From NCBI GenBank assembly GCA_963755395.1, contig CAVWJJ010000004.1:496001-560000 (forward strand): 64,000 nucleotides of DNA. The letters are read 5' to 3'. Below are positions 55,157 through 63,467 of this stretch, in pieces. Both the position numbers and the translations under genes were made by a program. Source of the DNA: DAHVFK01 sp963755395. GTDB taxonomy: Bacteria > Pseudomonadota > Gammaproteobacteria > Burkholderiales > SG8-39. Within the stretch, counting starts at the first letter, position 1, and each line of letters opens with the position of its first letter. The notes under the pieces are model-generated. The model saw only the letters and a list, made by a program, of their open reading frames with translations. It was not told the origin of the DNA and ran no database searches.

Positions 55157-55942
55157 CTATTTCCCCTTGAACGCCGGCTTGCGCTTTTGCAGGAACGCGG
55201 CGACCCCTTCGCGATAGTCCGCGCTGAACCCGGCCTCGCGCTGCAGGTCGCGCTCGAGATCGAGCTGAGCGTCGAGCGTGCTCGTCTCGGAGGCATCGAG
55301 CGCGCGCTTGATCAGGCCGTAGGCGCGGGTCGGGCCGGTGGCGAGGCTGCGCGCGAGCGCGCCCGCCTCGGCCAACAGCTGGTCGTCGTCCACCGCCTTC
55401 CACACCAGGCCCCAGTTCGCGGCGTCTTCGGCGCCGAGCTTGTCGCCCAGCAGCGCGAGCCCCATCGCGCGCGCGCGGCCCGCCAGGCGCGGCAGGAGCC
55501 AGGTGCCGCCCGAGTCGGGCACCAGTCCGATCTTCGCGAAGGCCTGGATGAAGGAGGCCGAGCGCGCGGCGAGCACGATATCGCAAGCGAGCGCCACGTT
55601 CGCGCCCGCGCCGGCCGCGACGCCGTTCACCGCGCACACGATCGGTTTGGGCAGCGCGCGCATGCGGCGCAGCAGCGGGTTGTAGTAGGTGCCGATCGTC
55701 ACCGAGAGGTCGATCGCCGCGTCGCCGCCGACGTCGCGCTCCGAGAGGTCCTGACCGGCGCAGAAGCCGCGCCCGGCGCCGGTGAGCAGCACCGCGCGCA
55801 CGGCGTCGTCGTCGTCGGCCTGCGTCAGCGCCGCGCGCAGCAGCTGGTGCATCTCGACGTTGAAGGCGTTCAGCCGCTCGGGGCGGTTGAGGGTGATGGT
55901 CTGCACACCCGCTTCGACGGAAACGAGGATCGGCTGCGGCAT
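55157..55942 (-). CDS. paaG: PaaG-like enoyl-CoA isomerase/hydratase
   Basis: 261 aa crotonase. PaaG-type features are GFCAGQDLSERD, AAGAGANVALACDIVLAA and AFAKIGLVPDSGGTWLLPRL, with Asp of VPDSGG at the catalytic place. PaaG isomerises the ring-epoxide of phenylacetyl-CoA to the oxepin form. It ends directly at the paaI GTG (TAGGTG) and is the first gene of paaG-paaI-paaK-SDR. It diverges from paaY across 61 nt. Confidence 0.9.
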   Translation of the reverse strand: MPQPILVSVEAGVQTITLNRPERLNAFNVEMHQLLRAALTQADDDDAVRAVLLTGAGRGFCAGQDLSERDVGGDAAIDLSVTIGTYYNPLLRRMRALPKPIVCAVNGVAAGAGANVALACDIVLAARSASFIQAFAKIGLVPDSGGTWLLPRLAGRARAMGLALLGDKLGAEDAANWGLVWKAVDDDQLLAEAGALARSLATGPTRAYGLIKRALDASETSTLDAQLDLERDLQREAGFSADYREGVAAFLQKRKPAFKGK

Positions 55943-56003
55943 GGCGGCCCGAGCGAAAGAGTGGCCGAAAGCTTACACCAAAGGGCAGTAGAATCGCTCC
56001 GGC

Positions 56004-56618
56004 ATGCTCAATGTCTACGCCATCGACGGCATCGTTCCGGTCGTTCATCCCACTGCCTACGTGCACCCGAGCGCGGTGCTGATCGGAGACGTGATCGTCG
56101 GCCCGGGCGTGTACGTCGGCCCCTGCGCCTGCCTGCGCGGCGACTTCGGCCGCATCGTGATCGAGCAGGGCGCCAACATCCAGGACTGCTGCATCCTGCA
56201 CGCCTTTCCGGACCGCGACCTGGTGGTCGAGACGGACGGGCACATCGGGCACGGGGCGGTGCTGCACGGCTGCGTGGTGAAGAACAACGCGATGGTCGGC
56301 ATCAACTCGGTGGTCAACGACAACGCGCTGATCGGCGAGTCGTCGATCGTTGGCGCAATGGCGTTCGTCAAGGCCGGGTTCGAGGTGCCGCCGCGCAGCC
56401 TGGTGCTGGGCGTCCCGGGCAAGGTCGTGCGCGAGTTGAGCGCCGACGAACTGGCGTGGAAGCGCGACGCCACGCGCCAGTACCAGGAGCTCGCGCGGCG
56501 CAGCCTGGCCACGATGCGGGAGAGCGCCGCACTGGCCGAGGTCGAGCCAGGCCGTGCGCGCTTTCGCGACCCGAGCGTGATGCCGCTGTCGGAAATGAAA
56601 AAGGGAAGCCCGAAATGA
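56004..56618 (+). CDS. paaY: PaaY-like left-handed beta-helix protein (gamma-carbonic-anhydrase family thioesterase)
   Basis: 204 aa. Hexapeptide repeats (VHPSAVLIGDVIVGPGVYVG onward) form a left-handed beta helix, with metal-binding His residues in ILHAFPDRD, DGHIGHGAVLHG. The phenylacetate setting points to PaaY, which hydrolyses inhibitory ring-CoA by-products. The stop overlaps the next ATG (ATGA). Strict carbonic anhydrase or general family members remain an alternative. Confidence 0.85.
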   Translation: MLNVYAIDGIVPVVHPTAYVHPSAVLIGDVIVGPGVYVGPCACLRGDFGRIVIEQGANIQDCCILHAFPDRDLVVETDGHIGHGAVLHGCVVKNNAMVGINSVVNDNALIGESSIVGAMAFVKAGFEVPPRSLVLGVPGKVVRELSADELAWKRDATRQYQELARRSLATMRESAALAEVEPGRARFRDPSVMPLSEMKKGSPK

Positions 56619-57166
56619 GCGACACCGCGCTGCTGATCATCGACATCCAGAACGACTACTTCCCCGGCGGGGCAATGGAGCTGGAGGGGGCGCAAGGCGC
56701 CGGCGCGAAGGCGGGCGCCGCGCTGGCCGCGTTCCGCGCCAGGAAGCTGCCGGTGTTTCACGTGCGCCACCTGTCGCTGCGCCCGGGCGCGACGTTCTTC
56801 ATCCCGGGTACGAAAGGCGCCGAGATCCATGCCTCGGTCGCCCCGGCCGCGGGCGAGGCGGTGATCGAGAAGAACTTTCCCAACAGCTTTCGCGCCACCG
56901 ACCTGAGGGAGCGTCTGGACCGGGCGGGGATCAAGCAGCTGGTGGTGGCCGGCATGATGACCCAGATGTGCGTCGATTCGAGCGTGCGCGCCGCCGCCGA
57001 CCTCGGCTACAAGGTGACCCTGCTGGCCGACGCCTGCGCCACGCGCACGCAGAGCTTCGGCGGCGAGAGCGTGCCCGCGCCCCAGGTGCAGCGCGCGTTT
57101 CTCGCCGCGCTGAACGGGCTGTTCGCGAAAGTCCAGCCGACCGACGAATACCTCAAGGGAGCGTAA
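56615..57166 (+). CDS. Isochorismatase-family cysteine hydrolase
   Basis: 183 aa. Catalytic triad of the family: Asp in LLIIDIQNDYF (near residue 10), Lys in VIEKNFPNSF and Cys in VVAGMMTQMCVDSSVRAA. Such enzymes hydrolyse amides, N-carbamoyl compounds or isochorismate. It overlaps paaY (ATGA) and precedes a crotonase by 5 nt, so it probably serves the same catabolic operon. No substrate assigned. Confidence 0.85.
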   Translation: MSDTALLIIDIQNDYFPGGAMELEGAQGAGAKAGAALAAFRARKLPVFHVRHLSLRPGATFFIPGTKGAEIHASVAPAAGEAVIEKNFPNSFRATDLRERLDRAGIKQLVVAGMMTQMCVDSSVRAAADLGYKVTLLADACATRTQSFGGESVPAPQVQRAFLAALNGLFAKVQPTDEYLKGA

Positions 57167-57171
57167 CGAAG

Positions 57172-57948
57172 ATGGCATACGAGCTCATCACCACCGAGAC
57201 CCGCGGTCGTGTGGCGCTGATCACGCTCAACCGGCCCAAGCAGATGAACGCCCTCAATCCGCAGCTGATGCAGGAGCTGGGCAAGGCGCTGCACGCCTTC
57301 GACGCCGACGACGCGATCGGCGCGATCGTGATCACCGGCAACGACAAGGCCTTCGCCGCCGGCGCCGACATCGGCGCGATGAAGGACTGGAACTTCATCG
57401 ACGTCTATCGCGCCGACTACATCACGCGCGACTGGGAACACATTCGCAGGATCAGGAAGCCGGTAATCGCGGCCGTGGCCGGCTACGCGCTGGGTGGCGG
57501 CAACGAGCTGGCGATGATGTGCGATATCGTGATCGCGGCCGAGAACGCCAAATTCGGCCAGCCCGAGATCAACCTCGGCATCCTGCCGGGCGCGGGCGGC
57601 ACTCAGCGCCTGCCGCGCGCGATCGGCAAGGCGAAGGCGATGGACATGTGCCTTAGCGCGCGCATGCTGGACGCCGCCGAGGCCGAAAGAAGCGGCCTGG
57701 TGTCGCGCGTGGTGCCGCTCGACAAGCTGATGGAGGAGGCCATGGCGCTGGCGGCGAAGATCGCCGCCTACTCGCTGCCGGTGGTGATGATGATCAAGGA
57801 ATCGATCAGCGCCGCCTACGAGATGCCGCTCTCGGAAGGCGTGCACTTCGAGCGCCGCCTCTTCCACGCCGCGTTTGCCCTGGCGGACCAGAAGGAGGGC
57901 ATGGCCGCGTTCGTCGAGAAACGCAAGCCCGCCTTCAAGAACAAGTGA
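57172..57948 (+). CDS. Enoyl-CoA hydratase (crotonase, PaaF-like)
   Basis: 258 aa crotonase with both catalytic Glu-bearing blocks: ALGGGNELAMMCDIVIAAE and QPEINLGILPGAGGTQRLPR. It hydrates trans-2-enoyl-CoA. In phenylacetate clusters the corresponding enzyme is PaaF, acting on 2,3-dehydroadipyl-CoA, but general short-chain enoyl-CoA hydratase is equally possible. The stop overlaps the MFS gene GTG (GTGA). Confidence 0.88.
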   Translation: MAYELITTETRGRVALITLNRPKQMNALNPQLMQELGKALHAFDADDAIGAIVITGNDKAFAAGADIGAMKDWNFIDVYRADYITRDWEHIRRIRKPVIAAVAGYALGGGNELAMMCDIVIAAENAKFGQPEINLGILPGAGGTQRLPRAIGKAKAMDMCLSARMLDAAEAERSGLVSRVVPLDKLMEEAMALAAKIAAYSLPVVMMIKESISAAYEMPLSEGVHFERRLFHAAFALADQKEGMAAFVEKRKPAFKNK

Positions 57949-59168
57949 ATTCGGCCCGCAGGGTCGCCGGCGTCATGCTGGCGGCCCACATCTTGTCGAT
58001 GGCGGGCTTTTCGACTTTCGCCGCGCTGCTGCCGCAGCTGCGCGCGCTGTGGCACCTGAGCAACTCCGAGGCGGGCATCGTGAGCGGCACATTCTTCGTC
58101 GGCTACGCCTCGAGCGTGTCGTACTGGACCGCGCTCACCGACCGCGTCGACGCTCGCAGGGTGTACCTGACCGGCGGCCTGCTCGCCGCCGCGGGCAGCG
58201 CCGGGTTCGGGCTGCTCGCGCACGGTTTCGCCAGCGCGGTGCTGTTTCAGATCCTGCTCGGGACCGGCGTCGCCGCGATGTACATGCCGGGCCTGCGGCT
58301 GCTCTCGGACCGCGTTTCGGGCGCGGCGCAGAGCCGCTACATCGCGTTCTACACCTCGTTCTTCGGCATCGGCACGGCGCTGTCGCTGGCCGCCGCAGGG
58401 GCGATTGGCGCGCTGGCCGGCTGGCAATGGGCGTTCATCGCCGCCGCCGCCGGGCCGCTGGCCGCCGCGGCACTGGTGTTCGCGGGCATCGGCGCGCGCG
58501 CCCCGGCCGCGGCGGGCGCGGCGGCGCCGTTCTCGCTCGCGACGCTGTTTCCGCTCGCCGCCTGGCGCCGCCTGCTCGCGATCCGGCCGGTGGCCGGCTT
58601 CGCGCTCGGCTACGCGGCGCACTGCCTGGAGCTGTTCGGCTCGCGCAGCTGGATGGTCGCGTTCCTCGCCTTCTGCGCCGGGCTGCACGCGGGCGGCGCG
58701 AGCTTCCCCTGGAACCTGGCGGTGATCGCAGCGTTCGTCAACGTCTGCGCGGTGCCGGCGTCGATCGTCGGCAACGAGATCGCGCTCAGGATCGGCCGCC
58801 GGCGCTGGATCTCGATCGCCATGCTCGGCTCGGGCGCGAGCGGCTTGCTGCTCGCGGGCGCGGCGGGCTGGCATTGGGCCGCGGTGCTCGCGGTCCTGGT
58901 GCTGTATTCGATGTTGGTGATGGCCGAATCGGCTACGCTTACCGCCGGCATGGTGGCCGCCGCGCCAGAGGCGATGCGCGGCACCGCGATGGGGCTCTAT
59001 TCGCTCATGGGCTTCGCCGGCGGGATGATCGGCCCGATGGTGTTCGGCGCCGCGCTCGACGCGGCCGGCGGCGCCGCGCGCAACGGCGCCTGGCTGGCCG
59101 CCTACGCGGCGATCGGCGCCGGCTGCCTCGCCTCGTCGTTCGTCGCCTGGCGCCGCGGCCGGGGTTAG
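57945..59168 (+). CDS. Major facilitator superfamily transporter
   Basis: 407 aa, twelve hydrophobic helices. MFS features include the loop 2-3 region TDRVDARRVYLTGGLL and the repeated half starting near residue 215. GTG at 57945 is coupled to the crotonase stop. Position in a catabolic operon suggests uptake or efflux of the organic acid being degraded. It ends 40 nt before the fadD-like gene. Confidence 0.83.
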   Translation: MNSARRVAGVMLAAHILSMAGFSTFAALLPQLRALWHLSNSEAGIVSGTFFVGYASSVSYWTALTDRVDARRVYLTGGLLAAAGSAGFGLLAHGFASAVLFQILLGTGVAAMYMPGLRLLSDRVSGAAQSRYIAFYTSFFGIGTALSLAAAGAIGALAGWQWAFIAAAAGPLAAAALVFAGIGARAPAAAGAAAPFSLATLFPLAAWRRLLAIRPVAGFALGYAAHCLELFGSRSWMVAFLAFCAGLHAGGASFPWNLAVIAAFVNVCAVPASIVGNEIALRIGRRRWISIAMLGSGASGLLLAGAAGWHWAAVLAVLVLYSMLVMAESATLTAGMVAAAPEAMRGTAMGLYSLMGFAGGMIGPMVFGAALDAAGGAARNGAWLAAYAAIGAGCLASSFVAWRRGRG

Positions 59169-59208
59169 ACTAGCAGCGCGCAAGCAAAACGACAGGAGAG
59201 AGGAGACG

Positions 59209-60873
59209 ATGCAGCGCATCTGGCTCAAGAGCTATCCGGCGGGCGTCGAGCCGGAGGTCCGCTACGATCAATACCGCTCGGTCGGCGACCTGTTCGACAA
59301 GTGCGCAGCGCAGTTCGGCGCGCGTCCGGCCTACACCAGCATGGGCAAGTCGATCCGCTACGGCGAGCTGGACAAGGTCTCGCGCGACTTCGGCGCCTGG
59401 CTGCAGGCGATGGGCATGGGCAAGGGCGCGCGCGTGGCGATCATGCTGCCGAACGTGCTGCAGTACCCGGTGGTGCTGTTCGGCATCCTGCGCGCGGGCT
59501 GCACCGTGGTGAACGTCAATCCGCTCTACACCGCGCGCGAGCTCGAGCACCAGCTCAAGGACTCGGGCGCCGAAGCGATCGTGATCCTGGAGAACTTCGC
59601 CCATACACTCGAAGCCGTGCTCGCGCGCACGCCGCTCAAGCACGTGGTGGTGGCCTCGCTCGGCGACATGCTGGGAGCCAAGGGCGCGATCGTGAACTTC
59701 GTGGTGCGCAACGTGAAGAAGATGGTGCCCGCGTTCGCGCTGCCCAAGGCGCAGCGCTTCAACGCGGCGCTGGCCGAGGGCGCGCGCAAGCCGTTCGAGC
59801 CGTACGAGACCGGGCACGACGACATCGCCTTCCTGCAGTACACCGGGGGCACCACCGGGCGTGTCCAAGGGCGCGATGCTGTTGCACCGTAATGTGCTGG
59901 CCAACATCGCTGCAGGTAGCGGGTTGGCTCGAGCTCGGCCTCAAGGGCGAGACGCCGTGCATCATCACCGCGCTGCCGCTGTATCACATCTTCGCGCTGA
60001 CGGTGAACTGCCTGGTGATCCTCAAGCTCGGCGGCATGAGCATCCTGATCACCAACCCGCGCGACATCCCCGGTTTCGTCAAGGAGCTCGGCAAGCACCG
60101 CTACAACATGATCACCGGCGTCAACACGCTGTTCAACGCGCTGCTGCACCATCCCGATTTCGCCAAGCTCGACTTCTCGGCGCTCAGGCTCTCGAGCGGC
60201 GGCGGCATGGCGGTGCAGAAGCGCGGTCGCCGACCGCTGGAAGGACGTCACCGGCACCGTTCTGCTCGAGGGCTACGGCCTGACCGAGACCAGCCCGGTG
60301 GCGACCATGAACCCGTTCGACCTGACGGGCTACAGCGGCTCGATCGGCGTGCCGATTCCGTCGACCGACATCGAGATCCGCGACGATGAGGGCAAGCCCC
60401 TGCCGATCGGCGGCACCGGCGAGATCTGCGTCAAGGGCCCGCAGGTGATGGCGGGGTACTGGCAGCAACCCGAGGAAACCGCGAATGTCATGACCCCGGA
60501 CGGCTATCTCAAGACCGGCGACATCGGCGTCATGGACGACAAGGGCTTCATCCGCATCGTCGACCGCAAGAAAGACATGATCCTGGTGTCGGGCTTCAAC
60601 GTGTACCCGAACGAGATCGAGCAGGTGGTGGCGATGCACCCGGGCGTGCTCGAATGCGCCGCGATCGGAGCGTCCGACGGGCACTCGGGCGAGGTGGTCA
60701 AGCTGTACGTGGTGAAGAAGGACCCCGGCCTGACCGAGCAGGACATCCTCGCCTACTGCAAGGAACAGCTCACCGGCTACAAGCGGCCCAAGCACGTCGA
60801 ATTCCGCACCGAGCTGCCCAAGACCAACGTCGGCAAGATATTGCGGCGCGCCTTGCGCGACGAAAAACCCTAA
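59209..60873 (+). pseudogene. fadD: Long-chain acyl-CoA synthetase gene with three +1 frameshifts
   Basis: A strong ribosome-binding site (AGGAGAGAGGAGA) precedes ATG at 59209. All adenylate-forming motifs are present but in shifting frames: YTGGTTG (first frame), VSKGAMLLHRNVLANIA (second), WLELGLKGE through SSGGGMAV (third), then back to the first with LLEGYGLTETSPV, KTGDIGVMDDKGF and KTNVGKILRRALRD. The extra bases are near 59857-59859 (GGGC for GGC), 59909-59912 and 60219-60224. Three single insertions sum to three, so the frame is restored; without them the protein is 553 aa, normal for FadD. Assembly error is the more likely explanation; recent decay is possible. Confidence 0.82.
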
Positions 60874-60876
60874 ACC

Positions 60877-60942
60877 AGGGACAGACCCCGATTTGCAGTT
60901 TGGTCGCTCTGAAAATCAGAGTGATGCGATAGACCTGTCCCC
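60877..60942. repeat. REP-like nested inverted repeat between fadD and the acylase gene
   Basis: Outer arms GGGACAG (60878-60884) and CTGTCCC (60935-60941) flank an inner perfect hairpin CTCTGA-AAA-TCAGAG (60907-60921). The GGGACAGACCCC / CTGTCCCC type of sequence resembles extragenic repeats scattered in many betaproteobacterial genomes. It occupies the whole gap between two converging genes and may also act as a transcript terminator. I found no second copy in this window. Confidence 0.5.
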
Positions 60943-60947
60943 GAATT

Positions 60948-63356
60948 CTACTTTGGGATCAGGTCAAGACGGTGCGCGCCCGCGGCCGCGATGCGGGCAC
61001 GGTCGGTCAGCATCGGGATGTACTCGACTGCCGCCCAGGCGCGGGTGAAGGCGCGATAGCCCGGCGACAGCGGGTTGCCCGACTGTCCGCCCGAGTGGAT
61101 GAAGAGCGACGCCTGCATGTCGGACAAGTCGTAGATTGCGCGCAGGCTCGGGCCGTGGCGGCTGGCGTAGGGGCGCGCGGCGTCGTTGAAGTTGCTGCGC
61201 CCGACGTCGATCGTGAACGCCCCGCCCGGGCTTGGCACGCTGATGTCGAAAAAGCGCGCGAGCAGCGCCACGCGGTCAAATGGGCGGTGCTCGTGCAGCG
61301 CGGGGTGCGCCTCGCCCCACGTCCAGCGCCCCATGTCCTTGCCGTAGCGCAGGCGCAGATCGGTAAGCGCGGCTTCGAGCGAACTCGAGAGGATCTCGTC
61401 GCAAGTTTCCCGCTTGGGCGTGCGCACATCGTCGCACCAGCGCGACTGGCCGTCCTTGTCCGCGAGCACGTTGCTGATGAACTCCGGGCGCTGCAGCCAG
61501 TTGGCGTCGAACGCGTCGCCCAGCTCGTCGGCGTAGATCGCGCGCGCGAGGGCACGCCACCAGGCGGTCATGATCAGCGGCTCGGGGCGCGCGGCCGCCA
61601 TGCGCCCGTCCCAAGCCGAAAGCAGACCGAGCGCACGCTTGGCCTCGGCGCTCAGCGGCCTGGTCGCGAGCAGCCTCGGCAGCTGCTCGCGCGCGGGCAG
61701 CGAGACGACGTCGGCCTGGATGCGCGCGAAGCTCGCGATGGTGTGCCGCGGCACCGCGTCGAGCAGCTGCGTGATGCGGCGCGCGCGGTACGGCAGCTGC
61801 CATTCGCTGGTGATGAAGTGCGCGTAGCCGGGCGGCGTGATCTTCTGGTTCGCGGTCACGATCTCGCCGCTGGGCGGGTTGTACGACTGCGGCAGCTCGT
61901 CGAATGGGATCCAGCCGTCCCAGTCGTACTTCGCCTCCCAGCCGGGCGCAGGGGCGAGGCCCTTGAGGTCGTTGGTGGGCTTGCGCAGCGGCACACGGCC
62001 GGCGGCGATGAAGCCGATGTTGCCGTCGACGTCCGCGTAGACCATGTTTTGCTGCGGGGCCTGCAGGTCGCGCAGCGCGTCGCGGAACTCCTTCCAGTTG
62101 CGCGCTCGCGTGAGGTTGAGCGCGCTGCGGATCGAAGTGTCGTCGTGCGCGAGCGCGGTCCACTCGAACGCCAGCACGTGGCCGCGCGGCGCGAACCCCG
62201 CCGCCGGCCGCAGCACGTCCGATACGACCGGGCCGTGGCGCGTGATGCGCACCTGCAGCGTTACGTCGGGCGCGCCGCGCACCTTGATCGTTTCCTGGCG
62301 CAGCGCGAACGGCCGCGGGCCGTCCGGCGTCAGGTACGCGTCGCCGCCCTCGAGCTTCTCGAGGTACAGGTCCTGCACGTCCGGCCCGGTGTTGGTCGCG
62401 CCCCAGGCGATGCGCTCGTTGCGCCCGAGCAGGATTCCCGGCACGCCCGGGAGCGTGGCGCCGATCGCGTCCAGCCCGGGCGCCGTGAGCTGCGCGAAGT
62501 ACCACACCGGCGGCGCCGTCAGGCCGAGGTGAGGATCGTTCGCGAGCAGCGGCTTGCCGCTTGCGCTGCGCTTGCCGCTCACCACCCAGTTGTTCGATCC
62601 CGCGCCCTCGGGCAGCCAGTCCGGCAGCAGCGCCGCGACTTGTTCCATCGCCGTGCCGAGCGACTGCGCGTCACCTTCGAGTCCGGCGTAGAGCGTCTTC
62701 AAATCGCGGATCTTGAGCGGCGCTTCGCCCGGATACGGCGGCAGCAGCTCGTCGATGCGCGCTTGCGGCAGCGACCTGGCCAGGCGCATGCGCAGCAGCT
62801 CGTTCTTCCAGTTCGCGCCCAGGTCCCAGGCCAGCATCTTGGTCCACGCCAGCGAGTCGGCCGGCGTCCAGGGCTCGGGCGTCACGCGCAGGATCCAGAA
62901 CTCGGGCGGCAGCACGTGCCGCGTGGCGAGAAACGCGTTCACGCCCGCGGCGTAGGCGTCGAGCACCTTGCGCGTGCCCGGATCGAGCTTGGCCAGGCTC
63001 GCCTCGGCCGCGCGGCGCACGCCCAGCGTGCGCAGGAAGCGGTCGGTATCGAGCCCGCTCGCGCCGAGGATCTCCGCCAGGCGCCCGGCGGCGATGCGCC
63101 GGCTCATCTCCATCTGCCACAGCCGGTCCTGCGCGTGGGCGAAGCCCAGCCCGAAGTAAGCGTCCTCGATCGAGGAGGCGCGGATGTGCGGAATGCCGTA
63201 AGCGTCTCGCAGCAGCTCGATCGGCGCTTTGAGCCCGGCGATGCGGATCGTGCCTTCGGTCTGCGGCAGCGACTGGCGCAGATACAGGTACGCCCCACCG
63301 GCCAGCAGCGCTCCAGCCGCGAGCAGCAGCAGGACATAGCGCAGCAGCTTACGCAT
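60948..63356 (-). CDS. Penicillin-acylase-family Ntn hydrolase
   Basis: 802 aa from ATG at 63356. An N-terminal membrane or signal segment (LLRYVLLLLAAGALLAGGAYLYL) is followed by an alpha-subunit-like region (AYGIPHIRASS, FAHAQDRLWQMEMSRRIAAGRLAE). The self-processing site is GAGSNNWV with nucleophile Ser near residue 254, then the beta subunit (GKPLLANDPHLGL, HGPVVSD). Members cleave amides such as penicillins, cephalosporin side chains or N-acyl-homoserine lactones; substrate cannot be assigned. An 807-codon open frame on the opposite strand is a composition artefact. Confidence 0.9.
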   Translation of the reverse strand: MRKLLRYVLLLLAAGALLAGGAYLYLRQSLPQTEGTIRIAGLKAPIELLRDAYGIPHIRASSIEDAYFGLGFAHAQDRLWQMEMSRRIAAGRLAEILGASGLDTDRFLRTLGVRRAAEASLAKLDPGTRKVLDAYAAGVNAFLATRHVLPPEFWILRVTPEPWTPADSLAWTKMLAWDLGANWKNELLRMRLARSLPQARIDELLPPYPGEAPLKIRDLKTLYAGLEGDAQSLGTAMEQVAALLPDWLPEGAGSNNWVVSGKRSASGKPLLANDPHLGLTAPPVWYFAQLTAPGLDAIGATLPGVPGILLGRNERIAWGATNTGPDVQDLYLEKLEGGDAYLTPDGPRPFALRQETIKVRGAPDVTLQVRITRHGPVVSDVLRPAAGFAPRGHVLAFEWTALAHDDTSIRSALNLTRARNWKEFRDALRDLQAPQQNMVYADVDGNIGFIAAGRVPLRKPTNDLKGLAPAPGWEAKYDWDGWIPFDELPQSYNPPSGEIVTANQKITPPGYAHFITSEWQLPYRARRITQLLDAVPRHTIASFARIQADVVSLPAREQLPRLLATRPLSAEAKRALGLLSAWDGRMAAARPEPLIMTAWWRALARAIYADELGDAFDANWLQRPEFISNVLADKDGQSRWCDDVRTPKRETCDEILSSSLEAALTDLRLRYGKDMGRWTWGEAHPALHEHRPFDRVALLARFFDISVPSPGGAFTIDVGRSNFNDAARPYASRHGPSLRAIYDLSDMQASLFIHSGGQSGNPLSPGYRAFTRAWAAVEYIPMLTDRARIAAAGAHRLDLIPK

Positions 63357-63467
63357 CGCGGCAGGATACCCTCCGGGGGACTCGCGAGCGTGTGACTTAC
63401 GCCAATGCGGCACCGCGGCAATTCTGCTATAAGCAAATGGTTACGGTGACCTGGCGGAGGCCTTTAG

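Noticed and set aside
53939..57166. 1,075-codon plus-strand open frame covering paaK, paaI and paaG
   Set aside because: Antisense shadow of conserved reverse-strand genes; only the final 552 nt (56615-57166) encode a real protein, and that has its own ATG coupled to paaY.
60972..63395. 807-codon open frame opposite the penicillin-acylase gene
   Set aside because: Low-complexity Arg/Gly/Ala/Val-rich translation with no motif; it mirrors the codon use of a well-conserved gene on the other strand in high-GC DNA.
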